Shown here piece after piece: positions 32,827-44,558 of a DNA stretch of 64,000 nt. The first letter of the stretch is position 1. Each line of letters opens with the position of its first letter. The position numbers were made by a program, and so were the translations under genes. The notes under the pieces were generated by a model. The model was not told where the DNA came from and did no database searches. It was given only the letters and a program-made list of their open reading frames with translations. Source of the stretch: Ctenosaura bakeri (lineage: Eukaryota; Chordata; Lepidosauria; Squamata; Iguanidae); contig CAOLHI010000354.1 of assembly GCA_948474755.1 (NCBI GenBank), forward strand, positions 496,001-560,000. The letters run 5' to 3'.

Positions 32827-33873
32827 AAGAGCAGAAGAGGTAACAAGGGGATGACAAAGAAAGAATGATGTATTGGTTAAAACTAGATGTGGTGTGATAA
32901 GGAAGGAGACAGGGAATAAAATGTTTTGAAAAGTGTAATTTGTTTTGTAGACAATACCATGTGGAATTCATCATCTGTTCACATTCAGATATCTAGATCA
33001 CTCTATTGGTTAGGAACCAGATATTTGAGGACATGTCTCTCCCCATGTATACCCACCCAATCATCAAGATCTGGAAGGGGCACTGTGAAGTACCTGAGTT
33101 CCTGCCCAGCCTGATACCTCTTTCTGTCTAGGTCTAAACAGCCAGGGAGATCTCTGGATCAAGCCAGGGCCATGGCAACCAGGTCTGCTTTCATTCTCCC
33201 TTCCTGAGAGAATGTCCCCACTTGGCTTCTCCTTCCAGGGATATCTCCCTCACTTTTCCACATTCCTAGGGCTACCCCAAACCTTCTATGGACTCCATGG
33301 GAGATAAAATATCAGAAGTTCAGGTAGATTGCAAAAGAGGCTTTTTACCTTCTTTCTCTTTTTTCTCACCAGATTGGCTTCCCTATGCCTTCTTTGTCTC
33401 CCATTTATCAGTGAAGAGGAAATAACTACAGCAGTTCCAGGACTGGAATCTCTCATTATCCTTATTGTTGATGGTTAGATGTCCATGAAATGAGGAGATC
33501 TTGGATACATGGGGTCCAAAACTTGGCCCAGTTCTTTCTGACATGCCCTTTATGAGACATTTCTGGCAGGATGACCATGCTGGCAGAACTTCTGCTGGCA
33601 ATCAATGATGGTCTACTGAACCAGACATTCTTCTCCATTCTACCCCCTATAAACAAAGAGAACTACAGAATATCTATGGGATATCATACCAGGGTTCCTA
33701 GGAATGGGTACTAGACTTTTTCAGTAACAGCAGAGAAAAGAAATCAGACAAAAAGGAATATAGGATATCTGCCCCTTTTCAGCTATAAGGACAAGCAGTG
33801 ATTTATCGCTTCAATGAATGTGATACTATTGGTACAAATAGTAATAATGGTACTAATGATAATAATGGTAGCG
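32827..33873. other. Unique DNA, no gene seen
   Basis: AT-rich with a degenerate ATA/ATG triplet stretch at 33830-33870. No domain in any frame. Confidence 0.5.
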
Positions 33874-34224
33874 TGTATAATCCAGTCCAGAGAAATGACA
33901 CTCTCTTGAGTCTGCTTTTATGGAGACATATAAACAAATCTTTATTAGATACATTGTCAAGGTAAAACTTATTTTGTAATTAAGCACAACACTTCTCTCT
34001 CTCTCTCTACCAACACTCTCTTCAACTCTAGCCTAAAACATCCCCCAAACTCTAAACTGGACTTCAATTCACTGAACGGTCACTTAAATTCCATTATTCC
34101 ATTCTCTCCACCAGCCCCTCCGCTGGGCTATCCAAGGTTCCATTTCAACAACCAATCATTTTTTAACACTCTCAGTCTCTAAGGGGGCTCTGTTGTCAAA
34201 GCCCCCCACCTCGGGTTTGTCACA
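33874..34224 (-). mobile_element. Probable solo LTR (351 bp), minus strand
   Basis: Read on the minus strand the block begins TGTGACAAACCC and ends GGATTATACA. It contains a single AATAAA signal (33941-33946) about 70 bp from its 3' end, the layout of an LTR with R and U5. A (CT)n run lies inside (33991-34008). No target-site duplication is obvious, and no internal retroviral or gypsy sequence adjoins it. Confidence 0.5.
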
Positions 34225-34500
34225 GGCACCTTTGGGACCGATACACTGTGTGGAGACAGTTTCTCGGCTGTAGCACCTGCATTGTGGAATACTTTCCCCT
34301 TGGAAGCCTGACTTGCACCAACATGGCCTTTAGTTCAGCACCAAATAAACACCTGGCTACCTCCATCAAGTGAAAACCTGGCATTCAGTGCCTAGTGAGA
34401 TCATAGCTTAACCTCCACTCCTTTGGCTTTTGTTTAACTGTAATGTTTTTTAAAGTGTTATTAAAATGTTTTGATTTTGAAGTATTTGAGTTGCTCCAGA
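34225..34500 (+). mobile_element. L2-type LINE 3' end
   Basis: It encodes a degraded C-terminus with the pattern FSAVAPALWNTFPLEA, matching the terminal motif seen again at 54.2 and 55.3 kb. An AT-rich 3' end follows. It abuts the LTR at 33.87-34.22 kb. Confidence 0.55.
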
Positions 34501-34557
34501 GTTTCTTAAAGGGATTTTATTGATTGATTGTGATCTGTTATCAGTTAGATTAGAAAT

Positions 34558-34778
34558 GTGCCATGTGCCTTAAGTTGTTTTCAGTTTGTTGTGACCCTAA
34601 GACAAATCTATCATGGCGTTTTTTCAGCAAGCTTTGTTTAGTGACTTCCTCTGAGGCTGAGAGAGTGTGTGATGTGCCAAAGGTCACCTAAGTGATTTCC
34701 ATGGCTGAGCAGGGACTTGAACACTGGTCTTCCAGAGTCCTGGTCTATCCCTGAAACCACTATACCATGTTGGTTCTC
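34558..34778 (-). mobile_element. tRNA-derived SINE with 12-bp TSD
   Basis: Exact duplication tagattagaaat at 34546-34557 and 34779-34790. The full body is present from the tail (gccttaagttgttttcag) to the head (ccatgttggttctc). Confidence 0.88.
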
Positions 34779-34790
34779 TAGATTAGAAAT

Positions 34791-35828
34791 AGGGAGAATC
34801 AACTAAATAAGTGTAGAGGAGTTGTTATGCAGCTGATGTTTAAATCCAAACTCCAAGAAAGCTACAGCAATCTGGAGCACTTTTGTCCTTGATAGGCATT
34901 GTTCCTTTCTCAGAAATATTGGGAGTTAGCATCTTCTGCATAACAAGTACTCTCAGCTCACATGAACCAAGGCCATCCAGATAGGCTGCAGAAAAGTGCT
35001 GACATTGTTACAGTAGTCAAGGGTTCTTGCTTATCATTCCCATGGCAAACACTCAGCAAATGGCAGCATGGAGATGTAACAGGAGTAGCACAGGCTAACA
35101 GGGTCAGCAGCCCGTACCTCTTGTATCAATTAGATGGTGTCATTGTATTGGGGGGGCAGCAGGGGAGTTGTGATGATTCTCTTAAAAACCTGTGATGTTT
35201 TGAAGGAACTGAAAGATCAAAATCAGCCTCAGACACCAGTTACCTGAACTTCGCATTGGTATAGATCTTTTGGCATCCCCAGCATTAAAAGGACTTTCTG
35301 CTGCTATCTCATGACGTATTAAAGACACTTGGTAGATAAGTGCATTGTCTAAACCATGGGGCAGAGGTGAGACACCACAGGAAGGAGGTAAGGCATACTG
35401 GCGTGGGCAAAAGTACCAACTGCAATGGTATGCCTTATAAAGACCCAAAGCTAGGAATGGGGCACACCCATTTCAAAGTTTGCACTCTATTCCACTTTCA
35501 TGTCCCTGTTTCACTTTCACACCTCACTAGTGCTCCAGTTTGAACAGCAACATTTGACCAGTTTGATGTAAGTTGCATTAAATTTCTTTAAATTCCTGAG
35601 ATGTTTCAACTGAGGGGGAAAAAAACAGTAATAAATTCTCCTCAAAAAGGTTGCTTTCCAATAATTTCACCTTCAAAATATCTAAGATCTGGGATTGCAT
35701 CTTCCTGTACAGAGCGTTAGCCTGGATAGAATAGAAACTTCTTCTCCTGGAATGACCCTCTTTGGCCACAGCTCCCCTCCCCCAGTGCATCTCCTGGTTT
35801 TGTAAAGAGTATGGAATATCTTCCCTGT
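34791..35828. other. Unique DNA, no gene seen
   Basis: No repeat or domain recognised. Confidence 0.45.
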
Positions 35829-35836
35829 ATTCACCA

Positions 35837-36041
35837 CAGAGAGCCAGCATGTTGTAGTAGTTTGAGTGTTGGACTATGACCTTGGAGGCCAGGGTTCAAT
35901 TCCTTGCTCAGCTGTGGAAACCCACTGAGTGACCTTGGGCACATCACACACATATGACACATACTCAGCCCCAGAACACCCTCTGATAGGTTCACCTTAG
36001 GGTCATCATAAGTTGGAAACAACTAGAAAGGCACACAACAA
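35837..36041 (+). mobile_element. tRNA-derived SINE with 8-bp TSD
   Basis: Direct repeat attcacca at 35829-35836 and 36042-36049. It has the head gagccagcatgttgtagtag, the body cagctgtggaaacccactga and the tail agaaaggcacacaaca. Confidence 0.88.
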
Positions 36042-36082
36042 ATTCACCATGGACACGAGAAGATCAGCAGGAAACCCAGAAA

Positions 36083-36200
36083 CATAGCATAGGAACATAA
36101 GTTGCAGCTCTGTATTGAGTCAGACTATTGGCCCACCCAATCCAAGATTGTCACCTCTGGCTGGCAAAAGCTCTCCAAGGTTAAAGGCAGGATTTTTTTT
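36083..36200. repeat. LINE 3'-end-like repeat (aacata-cagact type)
   Basis: aggaacataagttgcagctc then gagtcagactattggccca matches the region at 56773-56960 and the flank of the LINE at 3.73 kb. It is probably the antisense 3' end of a CR1/L2-like LINE. Confidence 0.45.
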
Positions 36201-37452
36201 CCCTAGAGATGTTGGCCTTATTTGCCATGAATTCAGTTTCAACTTTTGGCAACCTTATGAATGAGAGACCTTGAAAAGACCTGGCCATCAACTTCCCTAC
36301 TCAGATCTTGAGAGAGGATTCCTTGCAGAAAATGAAGACACAGCCAAATGCTCCTCCAACCCTCTCTTCTCATTCTCCACCAGCCACAGAATGGCCGTGG
36401 GGCACTATCACTGTGACATAATGAGCTTTGGAGCTGATGACAAGAGAGCCATAGTGGAGTTCCACATAACAAATTCTAATGCTACATGCAACCATGTAAG
36501 ATGCTTTGTCTCCCTGTATTAGTCCTTTCCCCTCTGCATATGCCTTTTTTATTACACTGGATGCCATTGATAGGGATATGTTTTATATTATTTTATTTTC
36601 TTTGGTGCCACACACATTGATGGTGTTACATCAGCAGCAGCTGCAGCAGCATTGACTGCTTACCCCCATATCTCCCCAACAGCATGGGAATTTTTCCCCT
36701 GGTCATGATAACTGGAGGATTCTGAGAGTAGTGGTCCAAAAACCACTCTCTTTTCTGAGATCTGGTATATGGCCAATGAGGGAGGTCCTGTTCTCCTTCT
36801 CTTCACATGGAGATTAAATGCCTAACCAGAGGTTATAACTAAAGAGCATCTCTTTGAAAACACTCATTTTTACCATGAGGCATTCCCCTGTACCCTCAAA
36901 CCTCCCCTTCTTCCTTCTGAAAAAAAAAAAAACTGAAGTGCCAAAAGGAGAATGTTGTGACCCTGGCACTTGTCTCTTGAAACCTTATGCTACATGCCTT
37001 CTGTGCTCATCACTCTGTGCATATTTATGAAGCAGGGCAGCCAGCTCTCCAAACGAGATTACACAGATGATTACACCTTTTAGCTTTACCTGGCAAAGAA
37101 ATGTTAGGGAGACAAAATGCATCTTCCAGCCAAAGCATGGAAATGCTGTATACAAGTTCATTTTGCTTTAAACAAAATTCGATGTGACGGTTACAAGGAA
37201 AGGTAGGTCAGACTTTTCAGAATATTATGTTGCTGTTGTTCTGCAAATGTACAGAACTAAGATATCAAAAACTTGCACACATTTTTGTGCCCTTTTGAGT
37301 GGCTTAGTCAAGATGTTATATTTATGTATATTTTGGACAACATGGACTCCTATTGGCACCTCAGTTCAAACCTTTCCTTTCTGAATAAAATGAAGAAACC
37401 AATCTAAAATACAAGACACACCTGTCAGCATATAAACCTAAGCAACATTAAA
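36201..37452. other. Unique DNA, no gene seen
   Basis: A run at 36920-36932. Short frames only. Confidence 0.45.
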
Positions 37453-37824
37453 GTGGAGGGCATGCTGATCAAATTTGCAGATGATACCAAACTAGGAGGG
37501 GTTGCTAACACACCAGAGGATAGGATCAAATTTCAATACGACCTTGACAGATTGGAGAGCTGGGCCAAAGCTAACAAAATGAATTTTAACAGAGAGAAAT
37601 GTAGGATCCTGCACTTGGGCAGAAAAAATGAAAGTCACAAATATAGGATGGGGGACGTGTGGCTGGATAATAGTTCGTGTGAAAAGGATCTAGGAGTCTT
37701 GGTAGATCACAAGCTGAGCACGAGTCAGCAGTGTGACGCGGCAGCCAAGAAAGCCAATGCGATTCTTGGTTGCATCAATAGGAGTATGGTGTCCAGATCG
37801 AGGGAGGTGATGGTACCACTCTAA
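37453..37824 (+). pseudogene. CR1 ORF2 RT fragment
   Basis: The open frame of 123 residues starts with MLIKFADDTKLGG, which includes the catalytic Asp pair. It is cut by a stop after VMVPL. The N-terminal endonuclease and most of the RT are absent, so it is non-functional. Confidence 0.9.
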
Positions 37825-38350
37825 TCTGCATTGGTTAGGCCTCATTTGGAAAACTGTCCAGTTCTGGGCACCTCAATTCAAGAAGGATGTCAACAAGCTG
37901 GAACGTGTCCAGAGGAGAGCAACCAAAATGGTGATGGGTCTGGAAGCCACATCCTATAAAGAACGGCTTAGGGAGCTGGGTATGTTTAGTCTGCAGAAGA
38001 GAAGGTTAAGAGGGGACATGATAGCCATGTTTAAATATTTGTAGGGATGTCATGTTGAGGAGGCAGCGGGCTTGTTGTCTACTGCTCCAGAGACTAGGAC
38101 AAGGAGCAATGAATTCAAGCTGCAAGAAAGGAGATTCCACTTGAACCTCAGGAAGAACTTCCTGATGGTCAGAGCTGTCCGGCAGTGGAATGTGCTGTCT
38201 CAGAGTGTGGTGGAGTCTCCTTCTTTGGAGGTTTTTAAGCAGAGGCTGGATGGCCATCAGTTAGGAATGCTTTGATGGGTGTTCCTGCATAGCAGGGGGT
38301 TGGACTCGATGGCCCCTGGGGTCTCTTCCAACTCTATGATTCTATGATTC
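37453..38350 (+). mobile_element. 5'-truncated CR1 LINE 3' end
   Basis: It begins inside the RT at the FADDTKLGG box and continues 123 residues in frame (RLESWAKANKMNFNREKC, LGVLVDHKLSTSQQCD). After a stop near 37822 and several frameshifts comes the CR1 C-terminus ([45 protein letters not shown]). It ends in repeats of the octamer attctatg (38336-38350), the hallmark of CR1 3' ends. Divergence is low compared with the 9.3-kb CR1, so it is probably younger. It has no A tail and no obvious target-site duplication, both normal for CR1. Confidence 0.93.
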
Positions 38351-38462
38351 CAAAGTTTGAAAGTGACACAGGCAAACTCTTCAAAAGTTGCAGACTTAAA
38401 CCATGCACTAAAAAACAATTGGAACAGGAAAGATCTTTTGTGGTGGTGGATTAAAGACCAGT

Positions 38463-38665
38463 GAGAGCCAATGTGGTACAGTGGTCTGAGCATTGGATTA
38501 CAGACCCTTGAGATCAGAGTTTGTTTTCCCGCTTAGCCATGGAAACCCACTGGGTAACCTTGATGCATCACACACACTCAGTCCCAGAAAACCCTGTGAT
38601 AGGTTTGCCTTAGAGTTGCCCTAAGTCAGTAACAACTTGAAGGCCCACAAGAATAACAACAACAA
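38463..38665 (+). mobile_element. tRNA-derived SINE
   Basis: Head gagccaatgtggtacagtgg, body gccatggaaacccactgggt, tail cttgaaggcccacaagaataacaacaaca. It lies 113 bp downstream of the CR1 3' end. No clear duplication. Confidence 0.85.
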
Positions 38666-40170
38666 TAATGAGGAAGTCTGGCACTTCTCCAAAGGGAGGA
38701 GCTTCCATAAGTAAGGCATCACCACCGGGAAAGTCATTTCTCCTGCATTGCTGCCTAACTTCCCATATCAAAAATGCAGCAAGCCAGGGTCAAGTTCAAG
38801 ATTGTTGTCTTGCAGTTGGGTGGCAAATTAAAGGGAAAATATGATCACTGTCAGGGGGTAATCAGATAAAATTGGACTAGTGGAGAACAGTGAATGAGCA
38901 AGGTCCTGTTCAAGCCAGGTCTCATTCTTTTTTACTCCTGCAATCTATATTTAGTGCCAGGACAAAGAAATAACTCCTCTCTCTATGTGCAGCTGTTCAG
39001 GTCAGCAACTTCTCCAGACTTTTCTTTAAGTATGTCAGGTTATAGGCAATATACAAGTTTGTGAGTGTGTATGTGCCTTCAGGTTGCCTGTCAGCTTATG
39101 GTGACCCTATGAATTTAATAGGTTTTTTTCAGGCAAGGAATACTTCTTAGCTCTAGGTGTTTTTTTAGATTTGGTTAGAGTAACTGTGTGATAAGACACA
39201 ATGGGTTTCACAGTATCTAGCATGAGTCTGAAACTACACACAATCCCATTTGGAGCACAGATTTACATTTGACTAAAGAAGTATGTTAAAGCATGGTAAT
39301 GAAGATTTCCTTTGATAGTATCTTGCATGTGATTTTTATTTAGCCTATCCCAATAGAAATGAAGATATGAAACATGAATGAGAAAGTGCATATGCTTTTA
39401 AAAAGAGCAGAGTCCTGACACAAGCAAACCCCGGAGAACATAGATGTGATATGCAATTGTTCAATGGATATAAAACAGGTAGAACTGAGCACATCAGTTA
39501 TGAAAATTATACCTTTACCATTCCACACAGGGAAATGTGATAAGCTAGGTCTGGTAGAGGCCTTGATCATTGCAAATTGATACTAATGGAAAAGAGTAAG
39601 TAAATCTGTCATTCTGTTTTACATGTGCCCCATTTCCCATAGCACTCTCATCACAAACACGAGAGATAAGAGATTACTTTTCATATCCTGCATCTTTGGC
39701 CTTACCAGATGTGGCCAAAAGAAAATGGTTTTTCCAATAATAAATGCATCTCTCTCAAAAATAATAATGACTTTAAAAGCCAAGTCTGTCTCCATACAGA
39801 AACTGGAACAATCCAGCCCATGAAAATTGGTTAGATAAGTAAAGCCAGAGCTTGCATATATTTGTTTCCATAATTAATTAACATTAAGCCCAACTACAGG
39901 CAGTATTTAACATGAACCAAAAGCTTTCGAAGCAGACCCACAACTTTATCAGAAGATAAAAGGCAGAAGAATAAGTTCTGTTTGCTCTAGGCTTGTTGGC
40001 TGTGAACTGCCACAAGGAGTAAAGAAGGAGGGAGGGTTCATGTTAGTCACAGGACTCTTTGCTCCTTTGTAGTTAAGAGCTTGTAGAATAGCTTATCTGT
40101 GGAGCTGCCTACTAAGGTCTGGAAAAAATAGGGGTGGGGTATGACAGAGAAGTTCACCATGGAGAGGCAA
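38666..40170. other. Mostly unique DNA, no gene seen
   Basis: Apart from a SINE tail at 39070-39150, no repeats or domains were recognised. Confidence 0.45.
39070..39150 (-). mobile_element. SINE/Bov-B-type tail fragment
   Basis: atgtgccttcaggttgcctg, cttatggtgaccctatgaat and aggcaaggaatac match the 3' part of the 5S-SINE (46.6 kb) in reverse complement. The head is absent. Confidence 0.65.
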
Positions 40171-40383
40171 GTGTTGTGTTGTGTTGTGTTGTGTTGTGTG
40201 CTTTCAAGTCATTTCCAACTCATGGTAACCGTAAGGCAAACTTATCACAGTGTTTTCTGGGGCTGAGAGTGTGTGACACACTCAAGGTCACCCAGTGGGT
40301 TTCCATGGCCAAGTGGGGAATCAAAAGCTTGGTCTCCAGGGTCATAATCCAGTGCTCAGACCACTACACCACACTGGCTCTCT
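40171..40383 (-). mobile_element. tRNA-derived SINE with expanded tail microsatellite
   Basis: A full SINE on the minus strand, head at 40383 (gagccagtgtggtgtagtgg). The usual (CAACA) tail is expanded to about six units, seen on the plus strand as (GTTGT)n at 40171-40199. Confidence 0.88.
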
Positions 40384-42964
40384 CATGCTGAGGAAACAGG
40401 ACAGCATTTTAATTCCTTGCTTCACGGAATTATCTCTTTCTAACGGCACAACAGGGATGATTAAGTATTCTGTGTAGTCTTCCCGTTTCTTTCAGACCTA
40501 ATTTCTGGCAAACCTCTAAAATTTAAGACACCATTGTAGCACCCGCTTGACCAGTGTGGACAGGCAACATCTGACTAAGGCTTCTGAACACTTGTGTATC
40601 TTTGCTTAAAAGGTTTCTGGTCAGGCTAGGTCATTTGATTGTTTTCTCCTGAACAGACCAATGTAAACAATGATAAGCAGCTCGTATCAATTATGCCTTA
40701 TTTTCAGTTTCTTTTCTAGCATAAAGGTACCTGAAAGTGGGAGGAAGAGCCCTTTAACTAATGTTTTTCTATCATTTTCATTTGCCTTTTTATAAGGTGA
40801 AGTATCAAAACTCAAAAGTAAAGTATGAATATACAATGTATGATTTGAACTGGTTGGTTCTGGTGTTAACTGCATTAAATTAAATACAGTTACCATCCAC
40901 ACTTTTTGAAAAGTAGACCTGTGCCTTTCTTGTCTTCTGTGCGACAAGATCATTGCTGGTTATTAATTGCAGAGATATGGCTCCTTCACCCCAAAAGCAA
41001 CCTTTTCTTCTGTACTAGTCTTTCTCTAAAGCAAAATCTTATCTTTGTGGGAGAGGCATGACTTCTCCAAAAGGATGTTAGCATTCTCATACGCTCCTCA
41101 AATAATTAATAATGAAATGTCAAGAGTTCTATAGAACTATAGGTTTGGAGCAGCTGAGAACTAGAGCACTGGAATGCTCCAATGCTATAGTTCTGTAAAG
41201 CAATCTGGAAACAATGCCATTACACTATTACTAACAAGGCTTTCCAGGGTACTGTCAACCTATTAAAGAAGTTGCCCACGGTATGGAATGGCCATAGTCT
41301 CTTTCAGTCTGTGGGTGAGTGAACAGCTTAATAAAAGAAAGTGTGTGAGAGAAAGGGGTATGTCTCTATTTGTTTATATGTGTGAGAGGAAGAGTCTGCT
41401 GTGCAGAGCAATATTCCATTCAAATTAATAATGCAATTATATACATATCTACTGGAAAGTAAGCCCCAACCAGTTCAGTGGGAGTTACTCCTAGGAAACT
41501 GTGCATGGGATTGTAGATTAAGTAGGACATTCTGAAAGGCTGTTGGAAATGCATCAATTTCAGTCATTTCTTTCCCCAATAGTATGTATTTTAATTAATT
41601 TCATTCTCTGTATTTATTGGAGCTGATGGTATTGTGCATTTTCCCGACCCCTACTTGTTTCTTGACAACAATCTTATGAAGCAGATTAAGCTGAGAGGCT
41701 GCAATTAGCTCATGGGGACCACAGGAAGCTTACAATGAAGCTGGGATTTGAAACTGATAATGCCGTCATGTGGATATGTCAAATCCTAGAAGTATGGAGT
41801 TGGAAGGGAGCTCAAAGGTCATCTAATGCAACCCTCTGCCAGCAGAGGCATCCATGTTTATGCTATAGTTTATTTTGTAGTCCACTCTGCCAGTCTATCT
41901 CAAATGGGACATTGTAGAGCTAGGGAAGCTGCAGAAAAAGTAAACAAAAATTATCAGGAAGTTTCTCTCCAGGGAAAAGCTCAAGTGTTTGGGGGCTTCT
42001 ATAACCACCACGTCAATTTGGATTGTTACTCTGAGAGTGGATTCGAGTGGAACTGTTGTTGGACCTTAGTATCTATTGTCCTGGAGCATTCCAGGGAGGA
42101 CTACTATTAAAAAAAAAGAAAAAAAAGAATTTCAGTTCAGTTCTAAATGTGCAAATGGAGCGATGAGAGGAACAGATGTTTTGAGAATCTAATCAGTGCT
42201 GAGATATGGGTTACTTGGAATTTTAATTGGGTTTGTCAAGCATTTTGGTATGATTAAAAATGGATTCAGGACCATTGATGTGTGCCAGAAAAGAGAAACC
42301 AAGTATGGATTTTCACAAAGGCAGAAGTGTGTGCATCATATAACTTAGGTTTGGAAAACGCAGCCAGGACTGGTCTCGTGGTTCCATCCTAGTGCAGTCG
42401 TGAAGAGTGGACCTTGGAGCCAAAGGCTGGTGGTTTGTAAGCTAGTGCTGTATGCATGAGCACACCAAAAGAGGGAATGTGTCAAAGAGACCAGGAGCAG
42501 CATGGTCATAAAGGGGCCTGTGGGCCTGATGCTACTTGCCACAGCTTGCTAACTTGCTTTCAACCTTTTATTGTGATCAGCCAGCTTGAGGGCATGTGTG
42601 TGGTTGCATTTTATTATTTTACTATTCTTACTTTCTACTGTTACTAGTACTTAACTACTATTCTTACTTCCTTACTTTTCAAATATTTAACATTCTCTCC
42701 CAATATAAAACAAAATTTATTACCAAACAAATGTATTTGGCAGGAAAGGCACACTCCTTTTTATTCTTTAGTTATTATGTTGCTATGATTTCAGAGTTAA
42801 AATGCAAACCTCTACCTACACAGAGTATTTCTCTTTAAAAAAACAGAACAAAACAGGAAACAGGTTTGATTATTTTCTGCTTTTTTGTTAAGTTCTAGCA
42901 TATGAGCAGTGAAGAAGTGAATCTAAAGTCTGGCATGATGGTTGGAAAGAAAAAAAGAAATATT
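40384..42964. other. Mostly unique DNA, no gene seen
   Basis: Contains a short old repeat at 41430-41520 (cagttcagtgggagttactc) related to 11.84 kb. An A-rich patch lies at 42108-42128. Confidence 0.45.
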
Positions 42965-43300
42965 AATCACACCTAAAGCAGCAATGTCATTATGGGGAGA
43001 CAAAATAAGGGCATGGCCCTCGAAAATAGAAATTCCCCCAAATTTTCTTCAGTCTCCAAATTTCCAGAATGGTAGTAACTTAAAATTTCAGTTGAGTACA
43101 AAGGGGCAGGCAAGGATACCATGGGAATGCGAACATAGCAAATAGAAAATTTCTAGGCATGAGCAGTCTTCAAACCCTCACTGTCTGCAGTGCTAGAAAT
43201 TTGGGGACCGAAAGAAAATTTCATTGGGGGAATTCTTATTTGGGAAAATGCAATGTCCTCATTTTGCCCCCCCCCAGCTATACCCTTGTATGAAGTAACA
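42965..43300. repeat. Unclassified repeat of about 340 bp, copy 2
   Basis: Partner of 16567-16905. The shared blocks keep the same order and orientation, and the C run at 43267-43275 replaces the end of copy 1. Confidence 0.55.
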
Positions 43301-43509
43301 TGCATGATCATATAAAGAGGAGACCTTCGTCAGACTGTTGAGTCTGAGGTTTAAAATTACATAGCTGTGCTGTGGTCTCTTCCTTCCCCTTTCCTCCCTT
43401 TTGTGAATAATTTCAGTTAAGGTAAAGTTTTTTCACTGTCTCTCTCTTCCCCTTCCAGCAACAAACAGAGAGAACTAAATGTAACTAAAATGGAGATGCA
43501 ACTCAAGCA

Positions 43510-43624
43510 GTCCTCCAGATGCTGCTGTTATTGCAGCTTCCAGCAGCCCTAGCTGGCATTGCCAATGGTGAGAAATGCTGAGGGTTGTAGTCCAACAACA
43601 TCTGGAAGGCCACATGATTCTCGC
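43510..43624. mobile_element. MITE of the second family
   Basis: tcctccagatgctgctgtta and tagtccaacaacatctggaa are inverted ends around a variable centre. The right end cacatgattctcg mirrors the 8.9-kb copy. Confidence 0.6.
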
Positions 43625-43728
43625 TCCAATGTAAAATAATCACTTCTTACACTATTAACTGTAGCATTTGAGAAAACATTGGCTAAAGTCCTGTGCATGA
43701 GATACGTATGCATAGTTATGGTGCTACA

Positions 43729-43981
43729 CAGTATAGTGTAGTGGTTTGAGAATTGCACTATGATTCTGGAGACCTGGGTTTGAACCCCTGCTCAGCCATG
43801 GAAGGCCATTGTGTGGGCTTGCTTGGGCATGTCACACTCTCTCAATCTCAAAGGAAGGCAAGGGTAAACCCCCTCTGAACAAATTTTGCCAAGAAAACTC
43901 CCACAAGCGGTTCTCCTTAGGTTCACCATAAATTGGAAATAACTTGAACAGCAACAACTTGAACAACAACAGGAACAACAA
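43729..43981 (+). mobile_element. tRNA-derived SINE, long form
   Basis: Compared with the other copies this one retains an extra internal segment (caaaggaaggcaagggtaaa...gaacaaattttgccaagaaa) that most copies in the window lack; 3.9 kb and 34.6 kb also show parts of it. The tail has duplicated acttgaaca units. Confidence 0.82.
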
Positions 43982-44357
43982 ATTCTAGCCTGACCTCCCC
44001 ATCCCCACTTACCAGGAAACAGCCACATCAGTCAACAAGGGTCTATTTCCCTGTCACTCAAGAAGCAGCTGACTGACATTCCCACCCCTTCATGAGCAAT
44101 CTCTGCTGAAGCAGGACCCCTTTAGCAATTCTCTCTTGCACTGGATATCGCTCATGCGGGAGAGTGGGTGGGTGGGTGGGAGCATCAGCCAGCTGCTTCC
44201 CAATCAACAGCAGAATGGACTCCCCTCTCCGACTTTGATTGCACCTGCTGCTGCCCAGTAAATAAGGACTGGAGGATTTTCATGCTCCCTTCATAGCCTC
44301 TAAACTAGTGGCTACGTAGGGGTCGTGAATATGTAAGTCATGAATGCGTAACTCTAA

Positions 44358-44558
44358 GGCCATTTCCGCACTACAGTGTTAAACTGCTGCTATTCCACTT
44401 TCAACGCCCTGTGGAATTCTGGGGTTTGTAGTTTATTGAGACCAAAGAGCTCTTTGGCTGAGAATTTGAAGTGCCCTTCCCTAAACTACAAACCTCAGAA
44501 TTCCGTAGGAGGTTGATAGTGGAATAGCAGCACTTTAACACTGTAGTGCGGAAATGGC
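44358..44558. mobile_element. Palindromic MITE, long-centre subtype
   Basis: Arms ggccatttccgcactacagtg and cactgtagtgcggaaatggc. Near the centre, gtagtttattgagaccaaag and gagctctttggctgag are the subtype-specific insertion. The arms share matched variants (gctgctattcc / ggaatagcagc). Confidence 0.87.

Noticed and set aside
40169..40199. CRISPR-like tandem repeat
   Set aside because: A 5-bp microsatellite from a SINE tail. No spacers, and the window is eukaryotic.
1291..43981. tRNA genes
   Set aside because: The tRNA-like boxes all lie in SINE heads; no cloverleaf with a complete acceptor stem was seen.
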